Source: a virus. From it: DNA of 23,895 nt. The notes beneath the pieces are model-generated. The model had not been told where the DNA came from and searched no databases. It saw only the letters and a list, made by a program, of their open reading frames with translations. The DNA is taken from the IMG/VR virus record IMGVR_UViG_3300009086_000103, positions 1 through 23,895 of that record, one strand, 5' to 3'. A program made the translations under genes and the position numbers. Positions 1 through 5,971 of this stretch are shown one piece after another. Numbering within the stretch: position 1 is the stretch's first letter; the number at the start of each line of letters is the position of its first letter.

Positions 1-72
1 ATGTCAAGTGTTTTGTGAAAAAAAGTACAAAAAAAAGTCCTTGCAAAACAAGGACTTAGAAATTATTTTAAA
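1..72 (-). repeat. Terminator-plus-promoter repeat, copy A (cut by window edge)
   Basis: Bases 1-72 match 7682-7753. Bases 18-72 are identical over 55 bp and bases 1-17 differ at three positions. The unit holds the terminator hairpin and, at 2-7, a minus-strand TTGACA -35 box whose -10 box would lie outside the window. The neighbouring gene outside the window is therefore probably driven by the same type of early promoter. Confidence 0.85.
29..57 (-). terminator. Rho-independent terminator after the 85-303 gene
   Basis: On the minus strand a perfect 9-bp stem (AAGTCCTTG paired with CAAGGACTT, 5-nt loop) is followed directly by a run of about eight U. It closes the transcript carrying the endolysin and the 85-303 gene. 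An identical copy lies at 7710-7738. Confidence 0.9.
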
Positions 73-84
73 TTATTTTTGACA

Positions 85-303
85 TTATGCAGATATATCT
101 ACGTTTTGCCCCATAGGTTTGAGGGGTTCTACTGATTGCCCTCTGTTATTATAGGTGGTGTATGACACCTCAGATACCCTGACAGGCCCATCGCCCGTCT
201 GTGTGTGCTTTACATGTACAGTAGTTAGAGTGTCTCCTACAGGATAAGTCCTTGTATAATTACTCACTATCCGTACTGGTAGTATTGGTGTTATCTCTGT
301 CAT
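85..303 (-). CDS. Small hypothetical protein, 72 aa
   Basis: This is an unrecognised small protein rich in Thr, Val and Tyr, with alternating polar and hydrophobic residues that suggest beta structure. It has no signal peptide, membrane segment or cysteine. I chose the ATG at 303 because AAGGG precedes it. The frame is open upstream to an ATG at 381 (MSRRHS...), but that extension would be read through the GC-rich inverted repeat at 320-375 and looks non-coding. The gene is the last of the endolysin transcript and ends just before a strong terminator. Its position suggests late expression with the endolysin, but the sequence gives no function. Confidence 0.6.
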   Translation of the reverse strand: MTEITPILPVRIVSNYTRTYPVGDTLTTVHVKHTQTGDGPVRVSEVSYTTYNNRGQSVEPLKPMGQNVDISA

Positions 304-319
304 TGGTTTACCCTTACGG

Positions 320-375
320 CGGCGGCATCCCCTCGCATTGTGTAAGAGAGAGAAAGGAGCAAGGGAATGCCGCCG
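320..375. repeat. GC-rich inverted repeat between endolysin and the 85-303 gene
   Basis: Bases 320-328 (cggcggcat) pair perfectly with 367-375, and the stem extends through 329-331 with 363-365 after a one-base bulge. The loop is about 31 nt. No U-run follows on the minus strand, so it is not a standard terminator. It is markedly richer in GC than its surroundings. It sits between the endolysin stop (387) and the start of the next gene (303), where it could act as an RNA processing, stability or translation-control element. Confidence 0.7.
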
Positions 376-386
376 AGACATGCTGG

Positions 387-1247
387 TTAGACTAGGAGTT
401 CTCCTAGCGTTGCAGGCCCAGCTATCCCATCTGCAACTAACCCATTGGCGGATTGCCATTCTTTTAAAGCACGTTCAGTGCCTGGGCCGAAGTCGCCGTC
501 TGCTGTGATACCTAATGCTTCTTGCATCATCACAACACCAACCGACTTCATGCCTTTTCGTAATACACCAATATCTTCTGGTGAAGGCACATCATCACTT
601 GGAGAGGCAAAGGACTCATGGTCTCCAGCCTCACTACCTAGCATATGTAGTGCTTCTTTCCAGTGATGGATACGGTCTTCCAGACCAATATAACCACCAT
701 TGATACGTTTAGTCATTGTTTTGATATCACCACTATCTGCATAACGGTTCAATCCATTCTTATTCCAGTACCAGATGGCGGACATGAGAGCGACCTCTTT
801 ATCTTCTGAAACCTTGTCTGGATTGTCAACAACGTCAACATCCATGTCGGAGGCAAATGCACTATAGTTTGCTTTACCTGTCAACTGGATTGGGCCTCTG
901 CCACGATACTTCCATCCGTCACCTGAGTCAGTATCCCCATTCGACATACGGTTAGCATAGACTACGTTAGCAATCTTTTCTGGTTGTCTGTGATATGGTT
1001 CTGAATCTCGTGCGGCACGTTTGAAGTATTTGCCGAAGATTGCATCCAGCGCCTTGGCACTGTAGTTAAGGTTTTCAGAGAACACTCTCCAACCACCACT
1101 CTCATGTCCACACTGAGCTATGAAAGATGCAATACGTTCTGGTGTATTGATTTCATATTTCGGGAAGACTTCGTTCATTGCATCTACCCATCCATCTGGG
1201 TCTTTGCAATTAGGAAATAGTTCTTTGAACTGACTAGCTGTCAACAT
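387..1247 (-). CDS. Endolysin: GH19 (chitinase-like) domain plus peptidoglycan-binding domain
   Basis: This 286-aa protein is predicted to cut the glycan strand of peptidoglycan at the end of infection. Residues 1-200 show the glycoside hydrolase 19 pattern: GHES at 47-50 with the likely acid Glu49, a second Glu58 in SENLNYS, and GWKYRGRGPIQLTG at 111-124. Residues 228-284 match a PG_binding_1 repeat (VMMQEALGI, DGDFGPGTERALKEWQ, DGIAGPATL), which anchors the enzyme to the wall. There is no signal peptide, so export should depend on a holin. The ATG at 1247 follows AAAGGAG. It lies 2 nt after the 1250-1705 gene and downstream of a TATAAATA late-promoter box at 1749, consistent with late expression. 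The spanin-like genes are far away, at 14.8-15.5 kb. Confidence 0.9.
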   Translation of the reverse strand: MLTASQFKELFPNCKDPDGWVDAMNEVFPKYEINTPERIASFIAQCGHESGGWRVFSENLNYSAKALDAIFGKYFKRAARDSEPYHRQPEKIANVVYANRMSNGDTDSGDGWKYRGRGPIQLTGKANYSAFASDMDVDVVDNPDKVSEDKEVALMSAIWYWNKNGLNRYADSGDIKTMTKRINGGYIGLEDRIHHWKEALHMLGSEAGDHESFASPSDDVPSPEDIGVLRKGMKSVGVVMMQEALGITADGDFGPGTERALKEWQSANGLVADGIAGPATLGELLV

Positions 1248-1249
1248 TG

Positions 1250-1705
1250 TTATTGACTCCTTTGATAATTGTCATTCCATCCAAAGGCTTCTTTAACTAC
1301 GTTTTCAGAAAGTCCCTTGAATACCTTATGTAAGGATTTGTCTTTTGCGGCGATAATTAGTTCGGCCTCTGAGATATGCAAACCTTCAAGCATCTGAATG
1401 AACATGTTTTCTTTCTTAAACGTAGCAAGAGTAGTATTACCACCTTTGATAAAGTGATACAGTTTCCTTGATTCTCTACGCAAGACGGTATGTTCTGTAC
1501 CTTCAGTAGCTTCGTTTGCTGTATACGGAACTTCCCCAGCGGGGATTTCCCATTCGATTGCTGGGTCAAATGAAGATTTGATAATCATTCTCAAAGAATC
1601 ACAATCGTGTTCCTTTAAGATCTCAATCTTCTTGCCCTTAGTTTTTGCATTGTGTACTTTCTTTAATACCTCAGAAAGTAGAGGTGTGTATGTTTTCTGA
1701 TTCAT
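1250..1705 (-). CDS. Conserved T4-like marine phage protein (DUF6433-like), 151 aa
   Basis: This soluble, Lys- and Glu-rich protein begins MNQKTYTPLLSEVL and contains IIKSSFDPAIEW, LYHFIKGG, MFIQMLEGLH and VKEAFGWND. I recognise these as shared with a protein widespread in T4-like cyanophages and related phages, which I recall as DUF6433; the family name could not be checked here. Its function is unknown. It has no membrane segment or signal peptide and no evident catalytic motif. An in-frame TTG at 1711 is possible, but the ATG at 1705 lies 2 nt after the RNase H stop (TGATTATG) and is the better start. Together with RNase H upstream and the endolysin downstream it forms a tight three-gene unit. 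Confidence 0.75.
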   Translation of the reverse strand: MNQKTYTPLLSEVLKKVHNAKTKGKKIEILKEHDCDSLRMIIKSSFDPAIEWEIPAGEVPYTANEATEGTEHTVLRRESRKLYHFIKGGNTTLATFKKENMFIQMLEGLHISEAELIIAAKDKSLHKVFKGLSENVVKEAFGWNDNYQRSQ

Positions 1706-1707
1706 AA

Positions 1708-2568
1708 TCAAAAGTCTCCGATATCGTTCATAAGATTTCTCAATCTTTTATTTATAAAGTAATTTAGCAGTTTACTCCTGTCACCTTTTGGGGGCATCCT
1801 ATACTCTTCTAGAATCCTACCTGTCAGTTCTTCTGGAATACACTCTAAATCAATTAGTGTTTTGTTTCGTTGATAGTTACGCATCATCTCTTCATTGAAA
1901 ACATCTTCTGGTTCATGTTCAATCCAACCAGCAATCTTTTTCTTTGACATAGGTTTCTGTCGCATCTCATCTACGAATGTATTGTCTGGCGATAAGAAGT
2001 TTGGTATACCATCACTCCTATCACCCTTTAACACATGTTCCTTAATATATATATTCGGGTCAATATCCTTAATAAACTTTTTAAGAACAGGTGAATATTG
2101 TTTTACAAAGTTGTGTTTTTGCAACTGTATGAAATCTTTATCACCAGATAATATTAAGATGTGTTCGAATTCATTCGGTGTCTTAGATATATGTTGACAT
2201 ATGACTGCAATACAATCATCTGCCTCAGCACCTTCCACTTCAATAACTTTGTAGGGGAAAGTCTCACGAATTTCATCACGAATAGCATTAAGTGTCTCAA
2301 AGATTGTATTCCAATCTAAGTCTGACTTAGCCCTATCCTTCTTACGGTTTGATTTGTAGTTGGGGAAGTATTCTCTTCTCCAATACTTTTTGCTATCATA
2401 ACAAAGTACAAGTTCACCAAACGCCTCTGAAAACTTTGAACGGTACATCCGTAAAGAATTCAAAACCATATGACGAACTAAGTCCTCATCGACTTGCTTG
2501 TTCTTTGACTGATTTATTTGTACCATCAGATTACTGATAGTAACTTGGTTCATATCCACTAGAATCAT
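1708..2568 (-). CDS. rnh: RNase H / 5'-3' exonuclease, T4 Rnh type (FEN/PIN family)
   Basis: This 286-aa enzyme is predicted to remove RNA primers from lagging-strand fragments. Its length is close to T4 RNase H (305 aa). Metal-binding acidic residues of the FEN-like nuclease family are visible in order: Asp5 in ILVDMNQ, the EGAEADDC block at 112-119, SGDKDFIQL at 141-149, and GDRSDGIPN at 182-190 (the helix-hairpin-helix/H3TH region). The N-terminal arch segment contains YFPNYKSNRKKDR. The ATG at 2568 has only a weak Shine-Dalgarno sequence. Upstream lie both a sigma70-type promoter (2594-2622) and a late-type TATAAATA box (2582-2589), so the gene may be expressed in two phases. It shares a transcript with the DUF6433-like and endolysin genes. 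Confidence 0.9.
   Translation of the reverse strand: MILVDMNQVTISNLMVQINQSKNKQVDEDLVRHMVLNSLRMYRSKFSEAFGELVLCYDSKKYWRREYFPNYKSNRKKDRAKSDLDWNTIFETLNAIRDEIRETFPYKVIEVEGAEADDCIAVICQHISKTPNEFEHILILSGDKDFIQLQKHNFVKQYSPVLKKFIKDIDPNIYIKEHVLKGDRSDGIPNFLSPDNTFVDEMRQKPMSKKKIAGWIEHEPEDVFNEEMMRNYQRNKTLIDLECIPEELTGRILEEYRMPPKGDRSKLLNYFINKRLRNLMNDIGDF
1749..1756 (-). promoter_or_regulatory. T4-type late promoter box TATAAATA upstream of the 1250-1705 gene
   Basis: This is an exact match to the T4 late promoter octamer on the minus strand. It lies inside the 3' end of rnh, about 44 bp upstream of the next start codon at 1705 and in the right orientation to serve the conserved hypothetical gene and the endolysin. 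The assignment rests on the match and its position. Confidence 0.6.
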
Positions 2569-2581
2569 AATTTTCTCACTT

Positions 2582-2589
2582 TATTTATA
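2582..2589 (-). promoter_or_regulatory. T4-type late promoter box TATAAATA before rnh
   Basis: An exact TATAAATA on the minus strand ends 13 bp upstream of the rnh ATG. It overlaps the predicted start region of the sigma70 promoter at 2594-2622. A late transcript from it would have a very short leader. Confidence 0.5.
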
Positions 2590-2593
2590 TACA

Positions 2594-2622
2594 ATGATAC
2601 CACTTATCGACTCATATGTCAA
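2594..2622 (-). promoter_or_regulatory. Sigma70-type promoter for rnh (TTGACA-17-TATCAT)
   Basis: The -35 TTGACA (2617-2622) is consensus, the spacer is 17 nt and the -10 is TATCAT (2594-2599). It sits between the 3' end of tRNA-Pro and rnh, so rnh can be transcribed independently of the tRNA block. Confidence 0.8.
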
Positions 2623-2630
2623 TAGATTTT

Positions 2631-2707
2631 TGGTCGGAGTATAAGGATTCGAACCTTAGACCTCTACGTCCCAAACGTAGCGCACTACCAGACTGTGCTA
2701 TACTCCG
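2631..2707 (-). tRNA. tRNA-Pro (anticodon TGG)
   Basis: This is a complete 77-nt cloverleaf with encoded CCA. The acceptor is CGGAGTA/TACTCCG with discriminator A. The anticodon arm is CTACG-TTTGGGA-CGTAG and the T arm contains GGTTCGAATCC. The C1-G72 pair and A73 are typical bacterial tRNA-Pro features. It reads CCA codons. Confidence 0.95.
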
Positions 2708-2714
2708 ACAATAA

Positions 2715-2789
2715 TGGCTGGAACGATAGGATTCGAACCTATAATCTGCACTACCAAAAAGTGATGCATTACCGTTATGCTACGTTCCA
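2715..2789 (-). tRNA. tRNA-Gln (anticodon TTG)
   Basis: This 75-nt cloverleaf has encoded CCA, acceptor TGGAACG/CGTTCCA with discriminator G, and anticodon loop TTTTGGT. The first pair of the anticodon stem is a T-C mismatch, leaving four pairs. The T arm is ATAGG-TTCGAAT-CCTAT. It reads CAA codons. Confidence 0.92.
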
Positions 2790-2793
2790 AAAC

Positions 2794-2869
2794 TGGAGCT
2801 CCCCGCCCGATTCGAACGGGCCACCTGCTGATTACAAATCAGCTGCTCTACCAAATGAGCTAGGGGAGC
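2794..2869 (-). tRNA. tRNA-Thr (anticodon TGT)
   Basis: This 76-nt cloverleaf has encoded CCA, acceptor GCTCCCC/GGGGAGC, and anticodon arm GCTGA-TTTGTAA-TCAGC. The discriminator base is T. It is the first tRNA of a three-tRNA run (Thr, Gln, Pro) spaced by 4-7 nt, which suggests one processed precursor. It reads ACA codons. Confidence 0.94.
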
Positions 2870-2875
2870 AATAAC

Positions 2876-3262
2876 TTATATATCATTGTCTGGATTCTCA
2901 TCTCCAAACAACTCATCAGACACGCCCTGTATCATATCAAGGTCAATGTCCATAGTAGGTATACCATCCTCTTCTGTATAATCAATAAAGAGTTTAGTAA
3001 AATCCTGTAGAGGATGGTCTAAACCACCTTCTCTGAATATCATACTTTTAATCAACTCAACCAAAAAGGCAGTGTCTCTAAGGAAGTCGGGATGATCTAC
3101 GTCAATGCCATTCTCTGACATATTGTGTATCATATTTACCACAAGTCCCTGAGTCAAATCTTCAGTAAACAAAATATGTTCACGAGCAATACCAGCGGTG
3201 TTGTCAACTTTGATTATCTTTCCTTTTGGGAAATTGATGATATTATCTTTCTTCTTCGACAT
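2876..3262 (-). CDS. Hypothetical acidic protein, 128 aa
   Basis: I do not recognise a characterised family. The protein begins MSKKKDNIINFPKGK and has a predicted helical core (LTQGLVVNMIHNM, TAFLVELIKSMIF). It ends in a strongly acidic tail (MDIDLDMIQGVSDELFGDENPDND), so it is basic at the N-terminus and acidic at the C-terminus. There is no signal or membrane segment. I chose the ATG at 3262, inside the end of the preceding gene (20-nt overlap). The upstream in-frame extension reads through coding sequence of that gene in another frame. It lies directly before the Thr-Gln-Pro tRNA run and is probably co-transcribed with it. Confidence 0.75.
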   Translation of the reverse strand: MSKKKDNIINFPKGKIIKVDNTAGIAREHILFTEDLTQGLVVNMIHNMSENGIDVDHPDFLRDTAFLVELIKSMIFREGGLDHPLQDFTKLFIDYTEEDGIPTMDIDLDMIQGVSDELFGDENPDNDI

Positions 3263-3761
3263 GATGAGCTCCCATCCATGTATAACCAAGGTCTGGATAG
3301 AATACACCCTCTGTTCTTTTGGGTGTACCATCAGCATAATATGCCATTGCAACACAACGATACTTTATGGCACTTTGTTGATGTTCACCATAACGTGTAT
3401 CAACATAATCACCATCACGCAAATAACGATGTAGATTTCTAATGTAACCTTCGTGTTGAGATACTTGCGCCTCTGCACCCTTTACCTTATCACGAACACC
3501 ACGTTTAGCAGCAGACAACAAATCCTTTTGTGTCTTAATCCACATCTGCACCTTCTTCATACTAAGAGGGTCATCATCACCACGTTCAACCACACTAGGA
3601 TGAATACTTTTATATTGTGGTGGGTTCTCAGCGAGACGTTTCTCTCTAGCAAGAGCAAGACGTTCACCAGCAGCCTTCTTTTGTTCAGGCGTCATTGGTT
3701 TACGTTTCTTACGAGGTTTCTTTATAGTCTCATCCGTATTTATTGTTGGGCGCCGTGCCAT
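3243..3761 (-). CDS. Hypothetical basic protein, 172 aa
   Basis: This is an unrecognised protein. Residues 1-45 are very basic and low-complexity (KKPRKKRK, LALAREKRLAE), likely disordered or nucleic-acid binding. Residues 60-115 look helical (MKKVQMWIKTQKDLLSAAKR, IRNLHRYLRDGD). The C-terminal part (YRCVAMAYYADGTPKRTEGV, then DLGYTWMG) looks like a beta domain. A start at 3761 gives AAGG 7-8 nt upstream. It follows the bS21 gene by 12 nt and overlaps the next gene by 20 nt. The basic N-terminus is compatible with RNA or ribosome contact next to bS21, but that is inference. Confidence 0.75.
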   Translation of the reverse strand: MARRPTINTDETIKKPRKKRKPMTPEQKKAAGERLALAREKRLAENPPQYKSIHPSVVERGDDDPLSMKKVQMWIKTQKDLLSAAKRGVRDKVKGAEAQVSQHEGYIRNLHRYLRDGDYVDTRYGEHQQSAIKYRCVAMAYYADGTPKRTEGVFYPDLGYTWMGAHHVEEER

Positions 3762-3773
3762 ATCACTACCTTA

Positions 3774-4034
3774 TTAATAACCAAGTTCTTCTTTACGTTT
3801 TTCCATATTTCTTTTGAAACGTCTCGTAGCAGCTTTCTTATCTTTCCTACGTTTAGTTCCTCTAGATTCATAGAAGGTTCTATCTCTGAGTTCTTGAAAG
3901 AACCCATCGTTTAGTAATTTTTTCTTTAAGATACGCATTGCTTTATTGACATCATTGTCACGCACCTCAACAGTCAAACCACCTTGTGGCTTGTTTTCTT
4001 TTCTTTTATTCTGGTTGTACTTATTATACCTCAT
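3774..4034 (-). CDS. rpsU: Phage-encoded ribosomal protein bS21
   Basis: This 86-aa basic protein closely follows the bS21 pattern: VEVRDNDVNKAMRILKKKL, then GFFQELRDRTFYES, then a Lys/Arg-rich C-terminal helix (KRRKDKKAATRRFKR). bS21 is a small-subunit protein near the anti-Shine-Dalgarno end of 16S rRNA and takes part in initiation. Phage copies are known in marine phages, including those of SAR11. It has about 17 extra N-terminal residues rich in Asn, Lys and Gln compared with bacterial bS21. The ATG at 4034 follows TGAGGAAC. It lies next to tRNA-Arg(TCT), placing two translation genes together. A role in steering host ribosomes to phage mRNAs is inference. Confidence 0.88.
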   Translation of the reverse strand: MRYNKYNQNKRKENKPQGGLTVEVRDNDVNKAMRILKKKLLNDGFFQELRDRTFYESRGTKRRKDKKAATRRFKRNMEKRKEELGY

Positions 4035-4052
4035 TTGTTCCTCAAAAATAAT

Positions 4053-4129
4053 TGGCCTGCCCGATAGGACTTGAACCTATAACCTACAGCTTAGAAGGCT
4101 GTTGCTCTATCCAGTTGAGCTACGGGCAG
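4053..4129 (-). tRNA. tRNA-Arg (anticodon TCT)
   Basis: This 77-nt cloverleaf has encoded CCA, acceptor CTGCCCG/CGGGCAG, discriminator G, anticodon arm ACAGC-CTTCTAA-GCTGT, and T loop TTCAAGT. It reads AGA codons and lies between the secreted-protein gene and bS21. Confidence 0.95.
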
Positions 4130-4140
4130 AAAATTAACCA

Positions 4141-4599
4141 TTAGTATCGGTTAAATTTTACCCTGTGCTGTTTCCCCTCATGGGAAAAAGTCACTATACT
4201 GTGAGAGTAAACTGTATTTCTCTCTATAGTATATGTGGTGTTCTGATAACATTGTTGTTGCTGACGATAACCCACAATTTGATTTTGTTTGTTTTGTTTC
4301 TTGTCTGCTTGAAATATGCCACCTAGCACTGCACCAGCTGCTGCACCGTTATCTTTTCCAGTGATACCCTTACCAAGTAATCCACCGATAATCATTCCAC
4401 CTAATACGTCCGTACCAGATGCACCACCACCACCAACATTTCCATAGATAGGAATATCGACAGTATTACAGATATTCTCTGTATGTGGGACTTTCTTTTC
4501 AATAGTCTTATACTTATCTTCTACAGTTGCGTCACCAGCAAATGCTGTTGTTGCAAGTAGAGTTGTCGCTAAGACAGTTCCAATAATTGTAATTTTCAT
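4141..4599 (-). CDS. Secreted glycine-zipper protein, 152 aa
   Basis: A clear Sec signal peptide (MKITIIGTVLATTLLATTAFAG, probable cleavage after AFA) is followed by a mature region with a glycine-zipper stretch (GGMIIGGLLGKGI, NGAAAGAVLGGIF) like those of 2TM glycine-zipper and Rickettsia 17-kDa-antigen proteins. There are two cysteines, one on each side of the zipper (ICNTV and QQCYQN), which could form a disulphide in the periplasm. A Gln/Asn-rich linker follows. The ATG at 4599 is preceded by AAGGAG. The gene lies in the early region rather than the lysis block, so the protein may act in the envelope early, for example by altering the host surface or in superinfection exclusion. That role is inference. 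Confidence 0.8.
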   Translation of the reverse strand: MKITIIGTVLATTLLATTAFAGDATVEDKYKTIEKKVPHTENICNTVDIPIYGNVGGGGASGTDVLGGMIIGGLLGKGITGKDNGAAAGAVLGGIFQADKKQNKQNQIVGYRQQQQCYQNTTYTIERNTVYSHSIVTFSHEGKQHRVKFNRY

Positions 4600-4601
4600 A
4601 A

Positions 4602-4751
4602 TCACTCCTTCACTGTTTGTACGCATGAACCAGTTCCAAACAATTCGTAACCATTTCCCTCTGGGGCAATTGTAACACGAACATAAGTTTCTAGCGTCTC
4701 GCACATTATTTTGGCAGCAACTACTGCCTCTTCTAAAGTTTTATATACCAT
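4602..4751 (-). CDS. Small protein, 49 aa
   Basis: This is an open frame from ATG 4751 to TGA 4602-4604, starting MVYKTLEEAVVAAKIM and ending GTGSCVQTVKE. The stop lies 2 nt before the ATG of the secreted protein, and its last codons supply that gene's AAGGAG ribosome site. The fit is typical of translational coupling. Its own Shine-Dalgarno is weak. It is the first gene after the promoter at 4780-4808. No family is recognised. Confidence 0.65.
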   Translation of the reverse strand: MVYKTLEEAVVAAKIMCETLETYVRVTIAPEGNGYELFGTGSCVQTVKE

Positions 4752-4779
4752 TTTTTATTTACTTACCATTTACTTATAC

Positions 4780-4808
4780 ATCTTATCAGACTTAACTTGT
4801 CTTGTCAA
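4780..4808 (-). promoter_or_regulatory. Sigma70-type promoter (TTGACA-17-TAAGAT)
   Basis: The -35 TTGACA is at 4803-4808, followed by a 17-nt spacer and -10 TAAGAT at 4780-4785. Most of it lies within the last codons and stop of the 4792-4995 gene. It should drive the 49-aa gene, the secreted protein, tRNA-Arg(TCT), bS21 and the genes downstream. Confidence 0.8.
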
Positions 4809-4995
4809 GAGGTATTAGTTCCTTTTCCTTAGTTTTTTCATTATATGACACTTTGACGTAGTTTCCTTTTTCAAGTGTATCAAGTGTAAACTCAACTGCT
4901 TCTTCAACAGCGTCCTTCTTACCGAAGTGGACGCCGAGATAATAAAATGCGGCAAGCAACCCTGTCGCTAATAATGAATGTTCTAATCCTGTCAT
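4792..4995 (-). CDS. Small membrane-anchored protein, 67 aa
   Basis: Residues 6-25 (HSLLATGLLAAFYYLGVHFG) form one predicted membrane span. A soluble charged tail follows, with an acidic helix (DAVEEAVEFTLDTLEKG) and a Lys/Glu-rich end. The ATG at 4995 follows GAGAGG, 5 nt after the stop of the preceding gene. The promoter for the next unit is embedded in its 3' end. No family is recognised. The type is common among early phage proteins that act at the inner membrane. Confidence 0.7.
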   Translation of the reverse strand: MTGLEHSLLATGLLAAFYYLGVHFGKKDAVEEAVEFTLDTLEKGNYVKVSYNEKTKEKELIPLDKTS

Positions 4996-5000
4996 TGGTT

Positions 5001-5213
5001 CTACCTCTCTAAGATAACGTAATCGCCAAAGTATTTATCAAACACAGAAATAAGGTTTTCGTAATCACCAGACTTCATCTCTTTGAGGATTTCAGATTTA
5101 TCGAACCCCAACTGTTTAGCAAGATTTGATGCTTGTCCCATTAGAGAAAAAGCATTTCCTGCTGGGCCTGTCAAGTCAATGACAAGTTCACTAGGTTGTT
5201 TATTGCGAATCAT
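5001..5213 (-). CDS. Small hypothetical protein, 70 aa
   Basis: This protein begins MIRNKQPSELVIDLTGPAGN and appears to be a mixed alpha/beta soluble fold. The ATG at 5213 is preceded by a perfect AAAAGGAG with good spacing; a longer frame from a TTG has no such support. It overlaps the end of the 56-aa gene by 14 nt, indicating coupled translation. The sequence FSLMGQASNLAKQLGFD looks helical. No known family or motif is seen. Confidence 0.7.
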   Translation of the reverse strand: MIRNKQPSELVIDLTGPAGNAFSLMGQASNLAKQLGFDKSEILKEMKSGDYENLISVFDKYFGDYVILER

Positions 5214-5370
5214 TTGCAAACTCCTTTTCAAACGCAGAGATAATTTCTTTCTTCTCTGCAATCAAATTTTCGACTGACTGAAGCGCCATTCGCTTCTCAT
5301 CAGACGCACCCTCATCCATAGCAATCAATAAAGACTCTAGGATATTGATATCACGAATCACATCTACCAT
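5200..5370 (-). CDS. Small acidic helical protein, 56 aa
   Basis: The frame runs from ATG 5370 to TAA 5200. The product (MVDVIRDINILESLLIAMD..., ending KEFANDSQ) is predicted to be almost fully helical and acidic. Its ATG shares a base with the stop of the 5370-5909 gene (TAATG), and AAGGAG lies just upstream within that gene's last codons. This context strongly supports translation despite the short length. Function is unknown. Confidence 0.7.
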   Translation of the reverse strand: MVDVIRDINILESLLIAMDEGASDEKRMALQSVENLIAEKKEIISAFEKEFANDSQ

Positions 5371-5909
5371 TATACAAACTCCTTGTATGTTACAATATTC
5401 ATTATTTTTTTCACAAGTTCTTTACCATAGTCTGTGAACAGGATACCATATCCATAAACAAAAGACTCGACATCTTGACTGTGGTAAAAGTCTTCACCCT
5501 CAACTAACCAACGTAGAGCAGTCTCTTCATTACGAGCCCCACAGTTGATAGTGTTGGTAAGGATAGACTGAAATGTATCAACACATTGTTGCGCCCACTC
5601 AGACTCTTCCTTTATATTCGCCTCAATGGTATCACCATATTGGTCACACAAGTCTTCCAACTCTGCATTGGTTTTGAATTTGAAGTTCATCATACGAGCA
5701 TAACTCTTAGAGTATGCTTCAGCACACATGTAGTATGCATCTTCTTCCAACATAGCACGCTTGTATTTCACGAGGGTAGTCCAACCATTCTCTTCAAAGA
5801 AAGCAGGGTCGGTAGGTATCATTCCTGCCATACGTCCCTCAGCAGCGTCAACCCATTCTTGGGTTTCAGCGTTCTTAGCAGTGATATAATCAACTAGTGC
5901 TTGTTCCAT
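5370..5909 (-). CDS. Hypothetical acidic protein, about 179-181 aa
   Basis: This is a largely helical acidic protein rich in Tyr, Trp and Glu (WTTLVKYKRAMLEEDAYYMC, EESEWAQQCVDTFQSI, DFYHSQDVESFVYGYGILF). No family is recognised. Two start codons occur as ATGATTATG at 5915 and 5909, with AAAAGGAA just upstream. The spacing favours the second. The leader is repeat cassette copy 1, whose sigma70 promoter lies at 5941-5969, so this is probably a strongly expressed early gene. The cassette-driven gene at 6520-6771 has the same double start, which suggests the cassette moved with its ribosome site. Confidence 0.75.
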   Translation of the reverse strand: MEQALVDYITAKNAETQEWVDAAEGRMAGMIPTDPAFFEENGWTTLVKYKRAMLEEDAYYMCAEAYSKSYARMMNFKFKTNAELEDLCDQYGDTIEANIKEESEWAQQCVDTFQSILTNTINCGARNEETALRWLVEGEDFYHSQDVESFVYGYGILFTDYGKELVKKIMNIVTYKEFV

Positions 5910-5915
5910 AATCAT

Positions 5916-5971
5916 TTCCTTTTCTCAATCTTACCTATACAGTATACATGTTATTAAAACAAATGTCAAGT
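5916..5971 (-). repeat. Early promoter cassette, copy 1 (56 bp)
   Basis: This cassette covers promoter, leader and Shine-Dalgarno. It matches copy 3 (7635-7690) at 55 of 56 positions and is similar to copy 2 (6780-6835). Confidence 0.9.
5941..5969 (-). promoter_or_regulatory. Strong sigma70 promoter (TTGACA-17-TATACT), cassette copy 1
   Basis: The -35 is at 5964-5969, the spacer is 17 nt and the -10 is at 5941-5946. The TGA stop of the 5966-6163 gene lies inside the -35 box. It drives the 5370-5909 gene and those after it. Confidence 0.9.

Noticed and set aside
85-459. Longer version (124 aa) of the 85-303 protein
   Set aside because: The extra residues are translated from the end of the endolysin gene in another frame and from the GC-rich hairpin; ATG 303 has the better ribosome site.
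3737-3744. NATAAATA box (AATAAATA) near the start of the 3243-3761 gene
   Set aside because: It is within the first codons of that gene and no gene starts at the right distance downstream.
3453-3914. Plus-strand frame of 153 codons
   Set aside because: It is antisense to bS21 and the 3243-3761 gene, with Phe/Leu/Thr-rich composition typical of a reverse reading.
5032-5039. GATAAATA box in the 5001-5213 gene
   Set aside because: It encodes the ordinary residues DKY, and the next gene belongs to an early unit; chance match is likely.
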